From Exiguobacterium sp. FSL W8-0210 (lineage in GTDB: Bacteria > Bacillota > Bacilli > Exiguobacteriales > Exiguobacteriaceae), in the NCBI RefSeq assembly GCF_038006045.1, contig NZ_JBBOUK010000001.1, positions 909,001 through 973,000 on the forward strand: 64,000 nt of DNA, written 5' to 3'. Positions 44,100 to 54,386 of the stretch are shown one piece after another. The translations under genes were made by a program, and so were the position numbers. How positions within the stretch are numbered: position 1 is the first letter of the stretch; the number at the start of each line of letters is the position of its first letter. The notes below the pieces were generated by a model, which saw nothing but the letters and a program-made list of their open reading frames with translations, searched no databases and was not told the origin of the DNA.

Positions 44100-44235
44100 A
44101 TACTTTTTTTCTAAGAGATCATCTTAAACACGAACATTCCATTACAATTTAATGATAAAGTGCGCATTTAAAAGGTGTTATGTTATACTGAGCCTGAAAA
44201 TGGACGAAGGGGGTGACGGGTGTTCGCACCTGGTC

Positions 44236-44763
44236 ATGGAAATTACGATTAAAGAAAAGTTAGTGTCTGAGTCACAACTAAAAGAAAAAGTCCGTGAATT
44301 AGCACAACAGATTGAAGCAGATGCTGCCGGACGTCAAATCGTTCTTGTCGTCGTGTTGAAAGGGTCGATGGTCTTTGCTGCGGATTTGATGCGCGAAATC
44401 AAAGGAAGCGTTCAAATTGATACAGTCGCGTGCTCTTCTTACGGAACAAAGACCGTCTCTTCAGGGCGTGTCCAGTTGAAGAAAGATCTCGATCTCGATG
44501 TGCAAGGGAAATATGTCGTCGTCATCGAAGATATTATCGACACAGGACGAACGCTCCATTTCTTATGTGATCACATGAAGTTGCATCAACCTGGAGTTCT
44601 AAAGGTGTGTACATTGCTTGATAAACCGGCACGTCGTGAAGTAGAACTCGACGCAGACTATGTCGGTTTTGAGATTCCGGATTACTTCGTTGTTGGGTAC
44701 GGAATCGATTGTGCTGAGGAATACCGCAATTTACCGTATATCGGTTGGGTCGAAACGGATTGA
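44236..44763 (+). CDS. hpt: Hypoxanthine phosphoribosyltransferase
   Basis: A 175-residue purine salvage enzyme that makes IMP or GMP from hypoxanthine or guanine and PRPP. The PRPP-binding VVVIEDIIDTGRTL, the VLKGSMVFAADL loop and the C-terminal FVVGYGIDCAEEYRNLPYIG are typical. The ATG at 44236 starts like known HPRTs, but the nearest strong ribosome site, AAGGGGGTGA (44206-44215), is about 20 nt away, so the exact start is uncertain. It is not part of this locus in B. subtilis, where hprT lies near ftsH, so a second copy may exist elsewhere. Confidence 0.88.
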   Translation: MEITIKEKLVSESQLKEKVRELAQQIEADAAGRQIVLVVVLKGSMVFAADLMREIKGSVQIDTVACSSYGTKTVSSGRVQLKKDLDLDVQGKYVVVIEDIIDTGRTLHFLCDHMKLHQPGVLKVCTLLDKPARREVELDADYVGFEIPDYFVVGYGIDCAEEYRNLPYIGWVETD

Positions 44764-44769
44764 ACACGA

Positions 44770-44805
44770 AAAAAGGAGATTCGTCGCGTGACGAATCTCC
44801 TTTTT
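44770..44805. terminator. Bidirectional terminator between hpt and yqhP
   Basis: The perfect 16-bp stem AAAAGGAGATTCGTC / GACGAATCTCCTTTT with A and T runs on both sides. Confidence 0.95.
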
Positions 44806-44821
44806 AATGTACTTTTGAAAT

Positions 44822-45223
44822 TTAGAAAGCACGTTTTTTCTTTTTACCTTTTTTTCCTTCGATGACTGTCAGGTGAGGCGCTTTTGAACGATCCCGCAAC
44901 GGTCTGACTTTATTCGATGCCGGCGCTTTTGAAGACTTGACCGGTTTTTTCTTAAAGTCTGTCCGGCGAACAGAATTCGAAGAGCCGTGCATTTTTTTTG
45001 ATTGAGCGACGGATTTTCGGTACTGAGCGTTCGCACCATTTCCGACGCTTCGATTACGAGTCAGGAACTTAAAGAGTAAGAAGATAATCCCGGCGGTAAT
45101 CCCGAAGAACAGCAATTGTGAAAACAGACTACTTGGATTGTTGACGAGTTTATATCCGAAGCCGACAAAAGCGAACAGTAACACGACGAGTGCAAATGTA
45201 GAACCAATGCGTTGTCTGATCAT
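44822..45223 (-). CDS. yqhP: SA1362/YqhP family membrane protein
   Basis: A 133-residue protein with two N-terminal membrane helices (about 8-26 and 33-53) and a strongly basic, lysine- and arginine-rich cytoplasmic tail ending KKGKKKKRAF. This layout matches YqhP/SA1362. The function is unknown; the tail could contact nucleic acid or anionic lipid. It lies 20 nt downstream of yqhQ on the same strand, so the two form an operon. Confidence 0.78.
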   Translation of the reverse strand: MIRQRIGSTFALVVLLFAFVGFGYKLVNNPSSLFSQLLFFGITAGIIFLLFKFLTRNRSVGNGANAQYRKSVAQSKKMHGSSNSVRRTDFKKKPVKSSKAPASNKVRPLRDRSKAPHLTVIEGKKGKKKKRAF

Positions 45224-45243
45224 AATATCACCCCTGTTATCGA

Positions 45244-46188
45244 TTAACCCAGTGCATTCTCATGTAGGTTATGTTCCTGTTTTTCTAATGCTTCAAACGC
45301 ATAAATCGCAACCTCGATCTGTGAATCATCCGGTTCCTTCGTCGTCAAGTACTGCAACCATAGGCCAGGCAAGGCGATGACGCGAAGTCCTTTAATGTGC
45401 TGTGCTTTATTCGTCAGCTGTAACACTTCAAACGAGAGACCGATGACGACCGGTAATAAAGCGATTCGGCAGACGAGACGCAACCAAAGCGGATCCGTTG
45501 GCACGATCAGATAGACGAAAAATCCGACGATGACGGTGAAGATCAAGAAACTCGAGCCGCACCGGTAATGAAGCCGACTGCTGACGCGAACGTTCTCGAC
45601 CGTAAGTGGACGTCCTGACTCGACGCAATTAATGACTTTATGCTCAGCACCATGATATTGGAAAAGTCGTTTGACAAGCGGGGTCAACGAAATCACGTAG
45701 AGATAACTGAACAAAAGCGTTAATTTAATTGTTGCTTCAATGACGTTTTGAATGACATGTCCAGACAAGGCTGGAAATACATCGAATAGCGATGCAAGGA
45801 AAGCAGGTAGTAACGTAAAGAGTAATTTACCGAAAAAAAATGATAGGATCCCGACGACAGCTACGCCGAGCCATTTCGTCAAAGGACTGGCAGTCGTCTC
45901 TTCCGGTTCTTCTTCACCCGGTTTGACACCGTAGCGATCACTTGCGAAGTTCATATGACTTGCGCCATTCGCTGAGGACTCCATCAAAGCAAAGAGACCA
46001 CGCAAAAGTGGAATTCGTTTTCCTTTGGCGATTCGTGGTCGAACCGGTTTTTGCTGGGCAAACGTCTCGATCGAATCATCATTTCGACGAATCGCGGAGA
46101 CTGCATGGGTCGCATTTTGGAACATGACGCCTTCGACGATGGCTTGACCACCGACTGGCGGATTAGTCGTTTTCATAATTGAACGCAT
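45244..46188 (-). CDS. yqhQ: DUF1385 membrane protein, YqhQ-like
   Basis: A 314-residue membrane protein. The near-N-terminal PPVGGQAIVEGVMF, the RIPLLRGLFALMESS region, FQYHGAEHKVINCVESG and SSRLHYRCGSSFLIF are hallmarks of DUF1385. The HGAEHK histidines suggest a metal site. The function is unknown, although the family is widely conserved. An internal ATG at 46176 would give the start seen in Bacillus and may be the real one. It is transcribed divergently from aroQ. Confidence 0.85.
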   Translation of the reverse strand: MRSIMKTTNPPVGGQAIVEGVMFQNATHAVSAIRRNDDSIETFAQQKPVRPRIAKGKRIPLLRGLFALMESSANGASHMNFASDRYGVKPGEEEPEETTASPLTKWLGVAVVGILSFFFGKLLFTLLPAFLASLFDVFPALSGHVIQNVIEATIKLTLLFSYLYVISLTPLVKRLFQYHGAEHKVINCVESGRPLTVENVRVSSRLHYRCGSSFLIFTVIVGFFVYLIVPTDPLWLRLVCRIALLPVVIGLSFEVLQLTNKAQHIKGLRVIALPGLWLQYLTTKEPDDSQIEVAIYAFEALEKQEHNLHENALG

Positions 46189-46334
46189 CCCGTCTTCATT
46201 AAAATTAGGTGTATCGTCAGTGTACTTGATTTACGCTAAAAAAACTATGTTCGACTCGTCAAAACGAGGTAATCTTTAGGAGTCGGAAATCGGGTTATGA
46301 TACAATGAAAAGGAATTCTAGGAGGTGTTTTTTT

Positions 46335-46781
46335 TTGCGTGTCTTGATATTAAACGGACCAAACTTGAATTTACTCGGAACACGCGAACCGGATACATAT
46401 GGAACGGCGACATTAGCCGACTTAGAACACGACCTTCGCGCTTATTTTCCGAACATTCAGTTTCGGTTTGAACAATCGAATCATGAAGGACGACTGATTG
46501 ATGTTCTTCACGAGGAACGGGGAGCGGACGGCATCGTCTTCAATGCGGCTGCCTATACGCATACGAGTATCGCGTTACGTGACGCGATCGCTGCGATCGA
46601 AGCACCCGTCATCGAGGTCCATCTATCGAATGTCCATGCACGTGAATCCTTCCGTCATCATTCGATGATCGCATCCGTCTGTCAAGGCGTCATTGCTGGA
46701 CTTGGCATGACGGGATATCGTCTGGCAACGGAAGCACTTCAAGCTTTACAACAATCGGAACAAGGGGGAAATCAATCATGA
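46335..46781 (+). CDS. aroQ: 3-dehydroquinate dehydratase, type II
   Basis: A 148-residue enzyme of the shikimate pathway. It has [18 protein letters not shown] (catalytic tyrosine and arginine), [15 protein letters not shown] and [22 protein letters not shown] at 46335 is chosen because AGGAGGTG lies 7 nt before it. The upstream in-frame ATG at 46305 precedes the ribosome site. It overlaps the peptidase gene by 4 nt, as in the B. subtilis yqhS-yqhT-efp cluster. Confidence 0.93.
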   Translation: MRVLILNGPNLNLLGTREPDTYGTATLADLEHDLRAYFPNIQFRFEQSNHEGRLIDVLHEERGADGIVFNAAAYTHTSIALRDAIAAIEAPVIEVHLSNVHARESFRHHSMIASVCQGVIAGLGMTGYRLATEALQALQQSEQGGNQS

Positions 46782-47842
46782 AACAACGGATCGAGGCGTT
46801 ACAAGCAGCTTTAAAGGAACGGGACCTTCCAGGATTACTCGTCACGAAAGCAGAGAACATTCGTTACATTTCCGGCTTCACGGGTTCAAGTGGTGCATGT
46901 CTCGTAACAGAAGAGCAAGCGTACTTCGTGACGGATTTCCGTTACACGGAGCAAGCGGCAGACCAAGTTAAAGGAATGGAGATCGTCCAAATCGAACGGT
47001 CGATTCCAGAGACGATGGGCGAATTGATGGCAGGAGCGCGTGTTCGCGCGGTTGGTGTCGAAAAGGATGCGATGACACTCGGTGCTTTTGAAGCGTACGA
47101 TCAAGCTTCGGCAATCGAGCTTGTTCCGACGACAGGAATCATTGAAAACCTACGCTTGATTAAGGATTCGTCAGAGATTAAGATGATTAAGGAAGCGGTG
47201 GAGCTCGCAGACGCGACCTTCCAACACATCTTGACGTATATTCAACCAGGACGAACAGAACTTGAAGTATCAAACGAACTAGAATTCTTCATGCGCAAGC
47301 ATGGAGCGACGTCTTCTTCTTTCGATACGATCGTGGCGTCAGGCCATCGTTCTGCCTTGCCGCACGGTGTTGCTAGCTCGAAAGTCATTGCGACGGGTGA
47401 GCTCGTGACGCTTGATTTCGGAGCGCTCTTGAACGGTTATGTTTCAGATATCACACGGACTGTCGCAGTCGGTCCGATCAATGCCGAATTGCAGAAGATC
47501 TACGATACAGTCTTACAAGCGCAACTAGCGGGTGTCGATGGCTTAAAACCAGGTATCACTGGAATCGAAGCGGACGCGTTGACACGTGATATCATTAAAG
47601 AAGCAGGTTACGGTGAGTACTTCGGTCACTCGACGGGACACGGTATTGGTCTAGAAGTACATGAAGGACCTGGCTTGTCGTTCCGCTCTGAGACGAAACT
47701 TGAACCGGGCATGATCGTTACGGTCGAACCAGGTATCTACGTGCCGCAAGTTGGCGGATGCCGGATTGAAGATGACGTCTTGATTACGGAAACAGGTCGA
47801 GAAATTCTTTCGTCTTCACCAAAAGAACTGATCACTCTCTAA
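46778..47842 (+). CDS. papA: Xaa-Pro aminopeptidase, M24B family
   Basis: A 354-residue peptidase that removes N-terminal residues before proline. The metal ligands appear in [39 protein letters not shown] and GGCRIEDD. An N-terminal creatinase-like domain covers about residues 1-125. It is encoded immediately before efp, matching B. subtilis yqhT-efp. The link to EF-P is neighbourhood only: both concern proline-rich proteins. Confidence 0.92.
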   Translation: MKQRIEALQAALKERDLPGLLVTKAENIRYISGFTGSSGACLVTEEQAYFVTDFRYTEQAADQVKGMEIVQIERSIPETMGELMAGARVRAVGVEKDAMTLGAFEAYDQASAIELVPTTGIIENLRLIKDSSEIKMIKEAVELADATFQHILTYIQPGRTELEVSNELEFFMRKHGATSSSFDTIVASGHRSALPHGVASSKVIATGELVTLDFGALLNGYVSDITRTVAVGPINAELQKIYDTVLQAQLAGVDGLKPGITGIEADALTRDIIKEAGYGEYFGHSTGHGIGLEVHEGPGLSFRSETKLEPGMIVTVEPGIYVPQVGGCRIEDDVLITETGREILSSSPKELITL

Positions 47843-47877
47843 TTCAGAGTGACGGGACATTTTAGGAGGAACCATTT

Positions 47878-48444
47878 ATGGTATCAGTAAACGATTTAAA
47901 AACAGGATTAACGATTAAAACTTCAGACGGTATGATTTGGCAAGTACTTGAATTCCAACATGTTAAACCAGGTAAAGGGGCAGCTTTCGTTCGGACGAAA
48001 ATGCGTAACATCCGTAACGGAAACATCCAAGAGATGACATTCCGTGGTGGTGAGCGTGTCGAGCGTGCACACATCGAGCGTAACAAGATGCAATACCTTT
48101 ACCCAATGGGTGAGACTTACGTCTTCATGGACACAGAATCGTATGAGCAATTGGAATTGACGACGGCACAAGTCGAAGCAGCTCTTCCATACTTGCTTGA
48201 AAACATGGAAGTTCAAATCGCGGTTTACAACGGCGAAATCCTCGGTCTTGAATTACCGAACACAGTCGTCATGACGATCGTCGAAGCAGAGCCTGGCGTT
48301 AAGGGTGATACAGCTTCGAACGTCAAGAAAAACGCGACAGTGGAGACGGGTCACATCATTCAAGTACCACTCTTCATCGAAGCAGGAGAAAAAGTAACGG
48401 TTGATACACGTACAGGTGATTTCACAGGTCGTTACAACGGATAA
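47878..48444 (+). CDS. efp: Translation elongation factor P
   Basis: A 188-residue three-domain factor that relieves ribosome stalling at polyproline stretches. The modified lysine lies in the loop KPGKGAAF near residue 33, where Bacillus EF-P carries a 5-aminopentanol group. The C-terminal [16 protein letters not shown] and [16 protein letters not shown] are family signatures. A strong AGGAGG precedes the ATG. It ends the aroQ-papA-efp operon. In sporeforming relatives the spoIIIA operon follows, and it is absent here. Confidence 0.96.
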   Translation: MVSVNDLKTGLTIKTSDGMIWQVLEFQHVKPGKGAAFVRTKMRNIRNGNIQEMTFRGGERVERAHIERNKMQYLYPMGETYVFMDTESYEQLELTTAQVEAALPYLLENMEVQIAVYNGEILGLELPNTVVMTIVEAEPGVKGDTASNVKKNATVETGHIIQVPLFIEAGEKVTVDTRTGDFTGRYNG

Positions 48445-48456
48445 TATTGAAACGAC

Positions 48457-48501
48457 AAGACGTCTCTCACCTTCTATCAGGTCGAGAGACGTCTTTTTTT
48501 T
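48457..48501 (+). terminator. Terminator after efp
   Basis: The stem AGACGTCTCTC / GAGAGACGTCT around a 12-nt loop is followed by eight T. Confidence 0.93.
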
Positions 48502-48549
48502 CATCCAGCTTGACTTGCATCCAATGGTATGACCAGTTAATATAAGTAT

Positions 48550-48580
48550 TTGAGTAGGCATTAGCACCTGGTATAATAAT
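48550..48580 (+). promoter_or_regulatory. accBC promoter with FapR-like box
   Basis: TTGAGT 48550-48555 and TATAAT 48572-48577 with a 16-bp spacer. The spacer and -10 overlap TTAGCACCTGGTATAAT (48561-48577), which resembles the FapR operator TTAGTACCTnnTACTAA with about four mismatches. Lipid-synthesis control is therefore possible. Confidence 0.45.
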
Positions 48581-48614
48581 TGTGAATACAGCATAGATGG
48601 GGGAAGAATGACAG

Positions 48615-49064
48615 ATGAAAATCGATCAGTTGAAACAAGTACTCGAAATGCTCGATCAGTCGAGTGTAAATGAACTCTCACTCGAGACGGATACGTATAA
48701 ATTGAAGTTGAAGAAACAAGGAGAAACAGTGACGGTCTCGCACCAAGCACCTGCTGCTCCAGTAGCGGCGCCTGCTCCTGTGAAGCAAGCGGCAACACCA
48801 GTCGAGGAAGAGGCGACTGCGGATGATACGGTCACGATCAATGCCTTGATGGTCGGAACGTTCTATTCGCGTCCGAATCCGGATAAACCGGCATACGTCA
48901 AAGTCGGTGATCAGATTGAAGTGGGTCAAATCGTTTGTGTCCTTGAAGCAATGAAGCTCTTCAATAACTTAAACTCGGAAGTATCTGGAACGGTCGTCGA
49001 GATTCTTGTCGCCGATGGAGATCTCGTTGAATTTGGTCAACCACTCTTCCGGATCCGTCCGTAA
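48615..49064 (+). CDS. accB: Biotin carboxyl carrier protein of acetyl-CoA carboxylase
   Basis: A 149-residue protein with an N-terminal helical segment, an alanine/proline-rich linker (about residues 42-68) and a C-terminal biotinyl domain. The biotinylated lysine is in VLEAMKLFNNL; most homologs read EAMKLMN. It carries carboxybiotin between AccC and the carboxyltransferase AccAD, which is not in the window. It is followed after 15 nt by accC. Confidence 0.95.
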   Translation: MKIDQLKQVLEMLDQSSVNELSLETDTYKLKLKKQGETVTVSHQAPAAPVAAPAPVKQAATPVEEEATADDTVTINALMVGTFYSRPNPDKPAYVKVGDQIEVGQIVCVLEAMKLFNNLNSEVSGTVVEILVADGDLVEFGQPLFRIRP

Positions 49065-49079
49065 ACGGGGGTGAACAGC

Positions 49080-50432
<1,353 letters not shown>

Positions 50433-50437
50433 ATCAG

Positions 50438-50473
50438 GACGGGAGTTTGTGCGACGAACTCCCGTCTTTTTTT
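50438..50473 (+). terminator. Terminator after accC
   Basis: The stem GACGGGAGTT / AACTCCCGTC is followed by seven T. Confidence 0.93.
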
Positions 50474-50552
50474 GGCGTTCTCTATGTTTTTTAAAAGAGG
50501 AATGTGCTAAACTAACTGATTGAGAACGACAAAAAAAGGAGCACGCAAAATC

Positions 50553-50957
50553 ATGATGAAACGACACATGGCACGCGAACTCGCAGTCCAGTCTTTGTTC
50601 CAAATGGAGCTTTCGGATCTGACTGCACAAGAGGCCATTGAATTCGCGGTAGAAGGTAAGGAATATGACACATTCGTCGAGCAATTGGTGAACGGTGTCG
50701 AAACGAACAAAGCAACGATTGACCAACACATCCGAGAAGCACTGGTCAACTGGTCATTCGAACGACTCGGAAACATCGAGCGGACGATTCTTCGCTTAGC
50801 CGTCTACGAATTGTTATTCGAAACGAACATTCCAGTTCGAGTGACGATCAACGAAGCGATTGAATTGACGAAGGCGTTCGCAGATGAAGAAGCGACAAAA
50901 ATCGTGAACGGTGTTCTTGGTAAAGTCGCACAAGGCGTCGTCAAAGAAAATTCATAA
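50553..50957 (+). CDS. nusB: Transcription antitermination factor NusB
   Basis: A 134-residue all-helical protein needed for processive rRNA transcription with NusE. It begins KRHMARELAVQSLFQME and contains WSFERLGNIERTILRLAVYELLF and VTINEAIELTKAFADEEATKIVNGVL, all standard. The ATG at 50553 follows AAAAGGAG. The next codon is also ATG. It opens the nusB-folD-xseA-xseB-ispA series. Confidence 0.94.
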   Translation: MMKRHMARELAVQSLFQMELSDLTAQEAIEFAVEGKEYDTFVEQLVNGVETNKATIDQHIREALVNWSFERLGNIERTILRLAVYELLFETNIPVRVTINEAIELTKAFADEEATKIVNGVLGKVAQGVVKENS

Positions 50958-51026
50958 ACGTGTAAAACCGAATAGAGACAAACAGACAGAAGAGTGAATC
51001 GAACTTTTTGGGGGAGTGGACAAATC

Positions 51027-51860
51027 ATGGCAGTAGTAATCGATGGAAAACAGGTAGCCCATTCATATCGTATGAAGCTGAAAGAAGAAGTCGCACGTCT
51101 GAAAGAACAGCGGATTCAACCGCAATTGACTGTCATCCTGATTGGCGAAGATCCTGCTAGTCAGTCTTATGTACGTGGTAAAGAAAAGGCGGCGAAGGAA
51201 ATCGGCATGGATTCGGAGTTGATCCGACTTCCGGCAGAAACAACGGAATCAGAGCTTCTTCACTTGATCGACCGTCTGAACGTTGATGCGAGTGTCCATG
51301 GGATTCTCGTCCAATTGCCGTTGCCTGACCATATTGATGAGAGCAAAGTCATTTTTGCGATTTCTCCTGAAAAGGACGTCGATGGTTTTCATCCTGTCTC
51401 TGTCGGGAAAATGATGATTGGTGAACCGACATTTTTACCGTGTACACCAAACGGCATTCTTCATCTCGTCAAAGAGATGAACGTACCGATTGCCGGTCAA
51501 CACGTCGTTGTCGTCGGTCGTAGCCAAATCGTCGGTAAACCCGTCGGTATGTTGTTCTTGAATGAATCGGCTACCGTTTCCTATTGTCATTCCAAGACAA
51601 AAGATCTCGGTGCGATGACGCGTCAAGCGGATATCTTGATCGTCGCAGTCGGCGTACCGAAGCTGATTACGGCGGATATGGTGAAACCGGATGCTGTCGT
51701 CATTGACGTTGGTGTCAACCGTGTCGATGGCAAACTCGTCGGTGATGTCGAGTTTGATACGGTACAAGACGTTGCATCGATGATCACACCTGTTCCGGGT
51801 GGCGTTGGTCCGATGACGATCACGATGCTACTGCATAACACGATCGAGGCTGCGCGATGA
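51027..51860 (+). CDS. folD: Bifunctional methylenetetrahydrofolate dehydrogenase/cyclohydrolase
   Basis: A 277-residue enzyme that interconverts 5,10-methylene-, methenyl- and 10-formyl-THF using NADP. It has SQSYVRGKEKAAKEIG with the catalytic lysine and tyrosine, VQLPLPDH, PSKDVDGFHP-like PEKDVDGFHP, VVGRSQIVGKPVG and the C-terminal TPVPGGVGPMTI. The ATG at 51027 follows TTGGGGGAG. It overlaps xseA by 4 nt. It supplies the one-carbon pool with the glycine cleavage enzymes encoded in this window. Confidence 0.95.
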   Translation: MAVVIDGKQVAHSYRMKLKEEVARLKEQRIQPQLTVILIGEDPASQSYVRGKEKAAKEIGMDSELIRLPAETTESELLHLIDRLNVDASVHGILVQLPLPDHIDESKVIFAISPEKDVDGFHPVSVGKMMIGEPTFLPCTPNGILHLVKEMNVPIAGQHVVVVGRSQIVGKPVGMLFLNESATVSYCHSKTKDLGAMTRQADILIVAVGVPKLITADMVKPDAVVIDVGVNRVDGKLVGDVEFDTVQDVASMITPVPGGVGPMTITMLLHNTIEAAR

Positions 51861-53179
51861 GCGAACCTCTTCACGTTTCCGATTTAGTCCACTATGTCAA
51901 ACGTGAACTAGAAGGCGACGCCCTTCTGCAACAAGTCCAGGTGGTGGGAGAAGTGTCGAACTTTAAACGACACTCTTCCGGTCACCTTTATTTTACGTTG
52001 AAGGACGAGCAGTCACGGATGAAAGCCGTCATGTTTGCCCGGGATGCGAGTCGAGTCAAAGCAGACGTTCGCGATGGGATGCGAGTCGTCGTCACCGCGC
52101 GCTTATCCGTCTACGTCTCTTCTGGGGAGATGCAACTCTATGTCGAACGGATGACGGAAGACGGTGTAGGAGCGTTATATGAGGCGTTCTCACGCTTGAA
52201 GGTGGATCTTGAAGAGCGCGGTTGGTTTGATCCAGCCATCAAACAATCGTTGCCAGCATTTCCCGAGCGAATCGGGATCATCACGTCGCCAAAAGGAGCA
52301 GCGCTTCATGATATCGCAACGACACTCCGGCGCCGTTATCCGCAAGCGGCCATCGTCTTCGCCCCGGTCCTTGTACAAGGAGCGGATGCGGCACCACAAA
52401 TCAGCCGTGCCATTCAGCTAATGAATGAGCATGCTGCCTGTGATGTGTTGATCATTGGTCGTGGTGGTGGTTCGATCGAGGAGCTGTGGGCATTCAATGA
52501 GATGTCTGTCGTGACAGCCGTGTTTGAATCGCGCATTCCGATCGTCTCTGCTGTCGGTCACGAAACGGATTTTACAATCAGTGATTTCGTTGCCGACGTT
52601 CGTGCTGCTACACCAACGGCAGCGGCGGAACTCGTCACTCCGGAAGCAGAGGCACTATCTCGACGGGTGCAGGATGTGGAGCGTCGTTTAGAACGAACGT
52701 ATGCACAACTCCTCAAAAGTAAGCAGGAGCAAGTGACACGGCTTGCTGCGAGCTACGGTCTGAAATCACCACGCGTCCTACTCGGACTGAAGCAGGAACA
52801 ATTGGACCGAGCAGAGATGTCACTCCAAAAGGAGATCAAGCAAGTAGTAGCGCAACACCAGCAACAGGTGGAGCGTCTTGACACACGCTTAATGCGTGTG
52901 CCGATGCGGGATCGCTTCGTGCAACAAAGGGCGACGATTGAACAATCACGACGTCGACTCGAAATCGTTCGTCGACTCTTGCAATCGAAGCAACAACAGG
53001 TGCGTCATGTGCTCGCGCGACTCGACTCCGTCAGTCCGACGCATGTTCTGATGCGCGGCTATACGTATGTCGAACAGGATGGACAAATCGTCCGTTCCGC
53101 GAAGGAATTGACAGCGTCTTCGTTCGATATCCGATTCCATGATGGAACGATTCGTGCTAAACGAGAGGATGGGGAGTAA
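51857..53179 (+). CDS. xseA: Exodeoxyribonuclease VII large subunit
   Basis: A 440-residue nuclease subunit: an N-terminal OB fold (VGEVSNFKRHSSGHLYFTLKD), a catalytic core with RGGGSIEELWAFN and VSAVGHETDFTISDFVAD, and a long coiled-coil region (about 270-390). With XseB it degrades single-stranded DNA. It overlaps folD by 4 nt and is 2 nt before xseB, so the subunits are translated together. Confidence 0.95.
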   Translation: MSEPLHVSDLVHYVKRELEGDALLQQVQVVGEVSNFKRHSSGHLYFTLKDEQSRMKAVMFARDASRVKADVRDGMRVVVTARLSVYVSSGEMQLYVERMTEDGVGALYEAFSRLKVDLEERGWFDPAIKQSLPAFPERIGIITSPKGAALHDIATTLRRRYPQAAIVFAPVLVQGADAAPQISRAIQLMNEHAACDVLIIGRGGGSIEELWAFNEMSVVTAVFESRIPIVSAVGHETDFTISDFVADVRAATPTAAAELVTPEAEALSRRVQDVERRLERTYAQLLKSKQEQVTRLAASYGLKSPRVLLGLKQEQLDRAEMSLQKEIKQVVAQHQQQVERLDTRLMRVPMRDRFVQQRATIEQSRRRLEIVRRLLQSKQQQVRHVLARLDSVSPTHVLMRGYTYVEQDGQIVRSAKELTASSFDIRFHDGTIRAKREDGE

Positions 53180-53181
53180 GA

Positions 53182-53403
53182 ATGGAGACGGAACAATCTT
53201 TTGAAGAAGCACTGGAACGATTAGAAGAAATCGTCACGTTACTCGAAGAGGGCGAAGCTCCTCTTGAACAGGCGATGGCTCTATATGAAGAAGGCGTCAA
53301 ACTGACGGCTCTTTGCCAAGGGAAGTTATCCGTTGCTGAGAAAAAACTCGATCAAATCCTGGAGCAAGATGGTACGCTCCGGGAAAAAGGAGGAGCGCAA
53401 TGA
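53182..53403 (+). CDS. xseB: Exodeoxyribonuclease VII small subunit
   Basis: A 73-residue helical protein with the family core FEEALERLEEIVTLLEEGEAPLEQAMALYEEG. It coats the coiled coil of XseA. It overlaps ispA by 4 nt, as in most Bacillales. Confidence 0.94.
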   Translation: METEQSFEEALERLEEIVTLLEEGEAPLEQAMALYEEGVKLTALCQGKLSVAEKKLDQILEQDGTLREKGGAQ

Positions 53404-54269
53404 TTGCTTTGAATGAGTGGAAGACACAAGTCGAAAACAAAATGGAAGAGTTCATGGAGCGACTCGACGCACCGGATCGTTTACGCGATTCGATGCGGTA
53501 TTCACTCGATGCGGGTGGGAAACGAATTCGCCCAGCCTTGATTTATGCGGTACTCGATGCTTTTTCCATCGATCGTTCAAAAGGTGACGCGACTGCTGCG
53601 GCACTCGAGATGATTCATACATACTCACTGATTCATGATGACCTTCCAGCAATGGACGATGATGATCTGCGTCGAGGGCGTCCGACGAATCATATCGCTT
53701 TTGATGAAGCGACAGCGATTTTAGCAGGAGATGCCTTGCTCACGAACGCCTTCAGCTGTCTTCTTGAGACACCGGCTTCGCCAGAAGTGAAGCTTGCTCT
53801 TGTCGAACGGTTGTCAGCAGCAGCAGGTGCTACAGGTATGGTCGGAGGTCAACTCGACGATATGCTCGGAGAGCACGGCGGCATCAATGACGTAGCGGAG
53901 CTTGAGTCGATTCACCGTCGGAAAACAGGAGCACTCCTCGTCTTTGCAGTCGAAGCGGGTGGATTGCTTGCTTCGGTCAGCTCGAGCGATCTTGATCACT
54001 TGAAGCAATACGGTCGCCATCTCGGAATCGCATTCCAAATTCAAGATGACATCTTGGACGTGACGGGAGATGCTGAAAAAATCGGCAAACCGGTTGGTAG
54101 CGACGAAGGGAACGAAAAAGCAACGTATCCAAAATTACTGGGTCTTGAAGGCGCGAAACGCGCGCTGACAGCTCAGGTGGAAGCAGCGGAACAAGCGATT
54201 GATGCATTATCAGTCGAAGCGACGACACTTAAGGAACTGCTCGACTTCGTGGTCAAGCGCGACCATTAA
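53400..54269 (+). CDS. ispA: Farnesyl diphosphate synthase / polyprenyl synthetase
   Basis: A 289-residue trans-prenyltransferase. The first aspartate-rich motif reads HDDLPAMDDDDLRRGRP, the second FQIQDDILD, and GGKRIRP is the substrate-binding start. It condenses IPP with DMAPP/GPP to farnesyl diphosphate. It ends the nusB-to-ispA operon. dxs, the first MEP enzyme, follows after a terminator and its own leader. Confidence 0.94.
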   Translation: MIALNEWKTQVENKMEEFMERLDAPDRLRDSMRYSLDAGGKRIRPALIYAVLDAFSIDRSKGDATAAALEMIHTYSLIHDDLPAMDDDDLRRGRPTNHIAFDEATAILAGDALLTNAFSCLLETPASPEVKLALVERLSAAAGATGMVGGQLDDMLGEHGGINDVAELESIHRRKTGALLVFAVEAGGLLASVSSSDLDHLKQYGRHLGIAFQIQDDILDVTGDAEKIGKPVGSDEGNEKATYPKLLGLEGAKRALTAQVEAAEQAIDALSVEATTLKELLDFVVKRDH

Positions 54270-54273
54270 GCAG

Positions 54274-54299
54274 GACGACGCATCTGCGTCGTCTTTTTC
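54274..54299 (+). terminator. Terminator after ispA
   Basis: The compact stem GACGACGCA / TGCGTCGTC followed by five T. Confidence 0.88.
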
Positions 54300-54386
54300 T
54301 ATGCTGACAATGGCGCTCGATAGATTGTTCTAGTACAATGTAGGGTACAAACCCTATAAGATTGTAAGGAAAAGAGGCGGTAAGGT

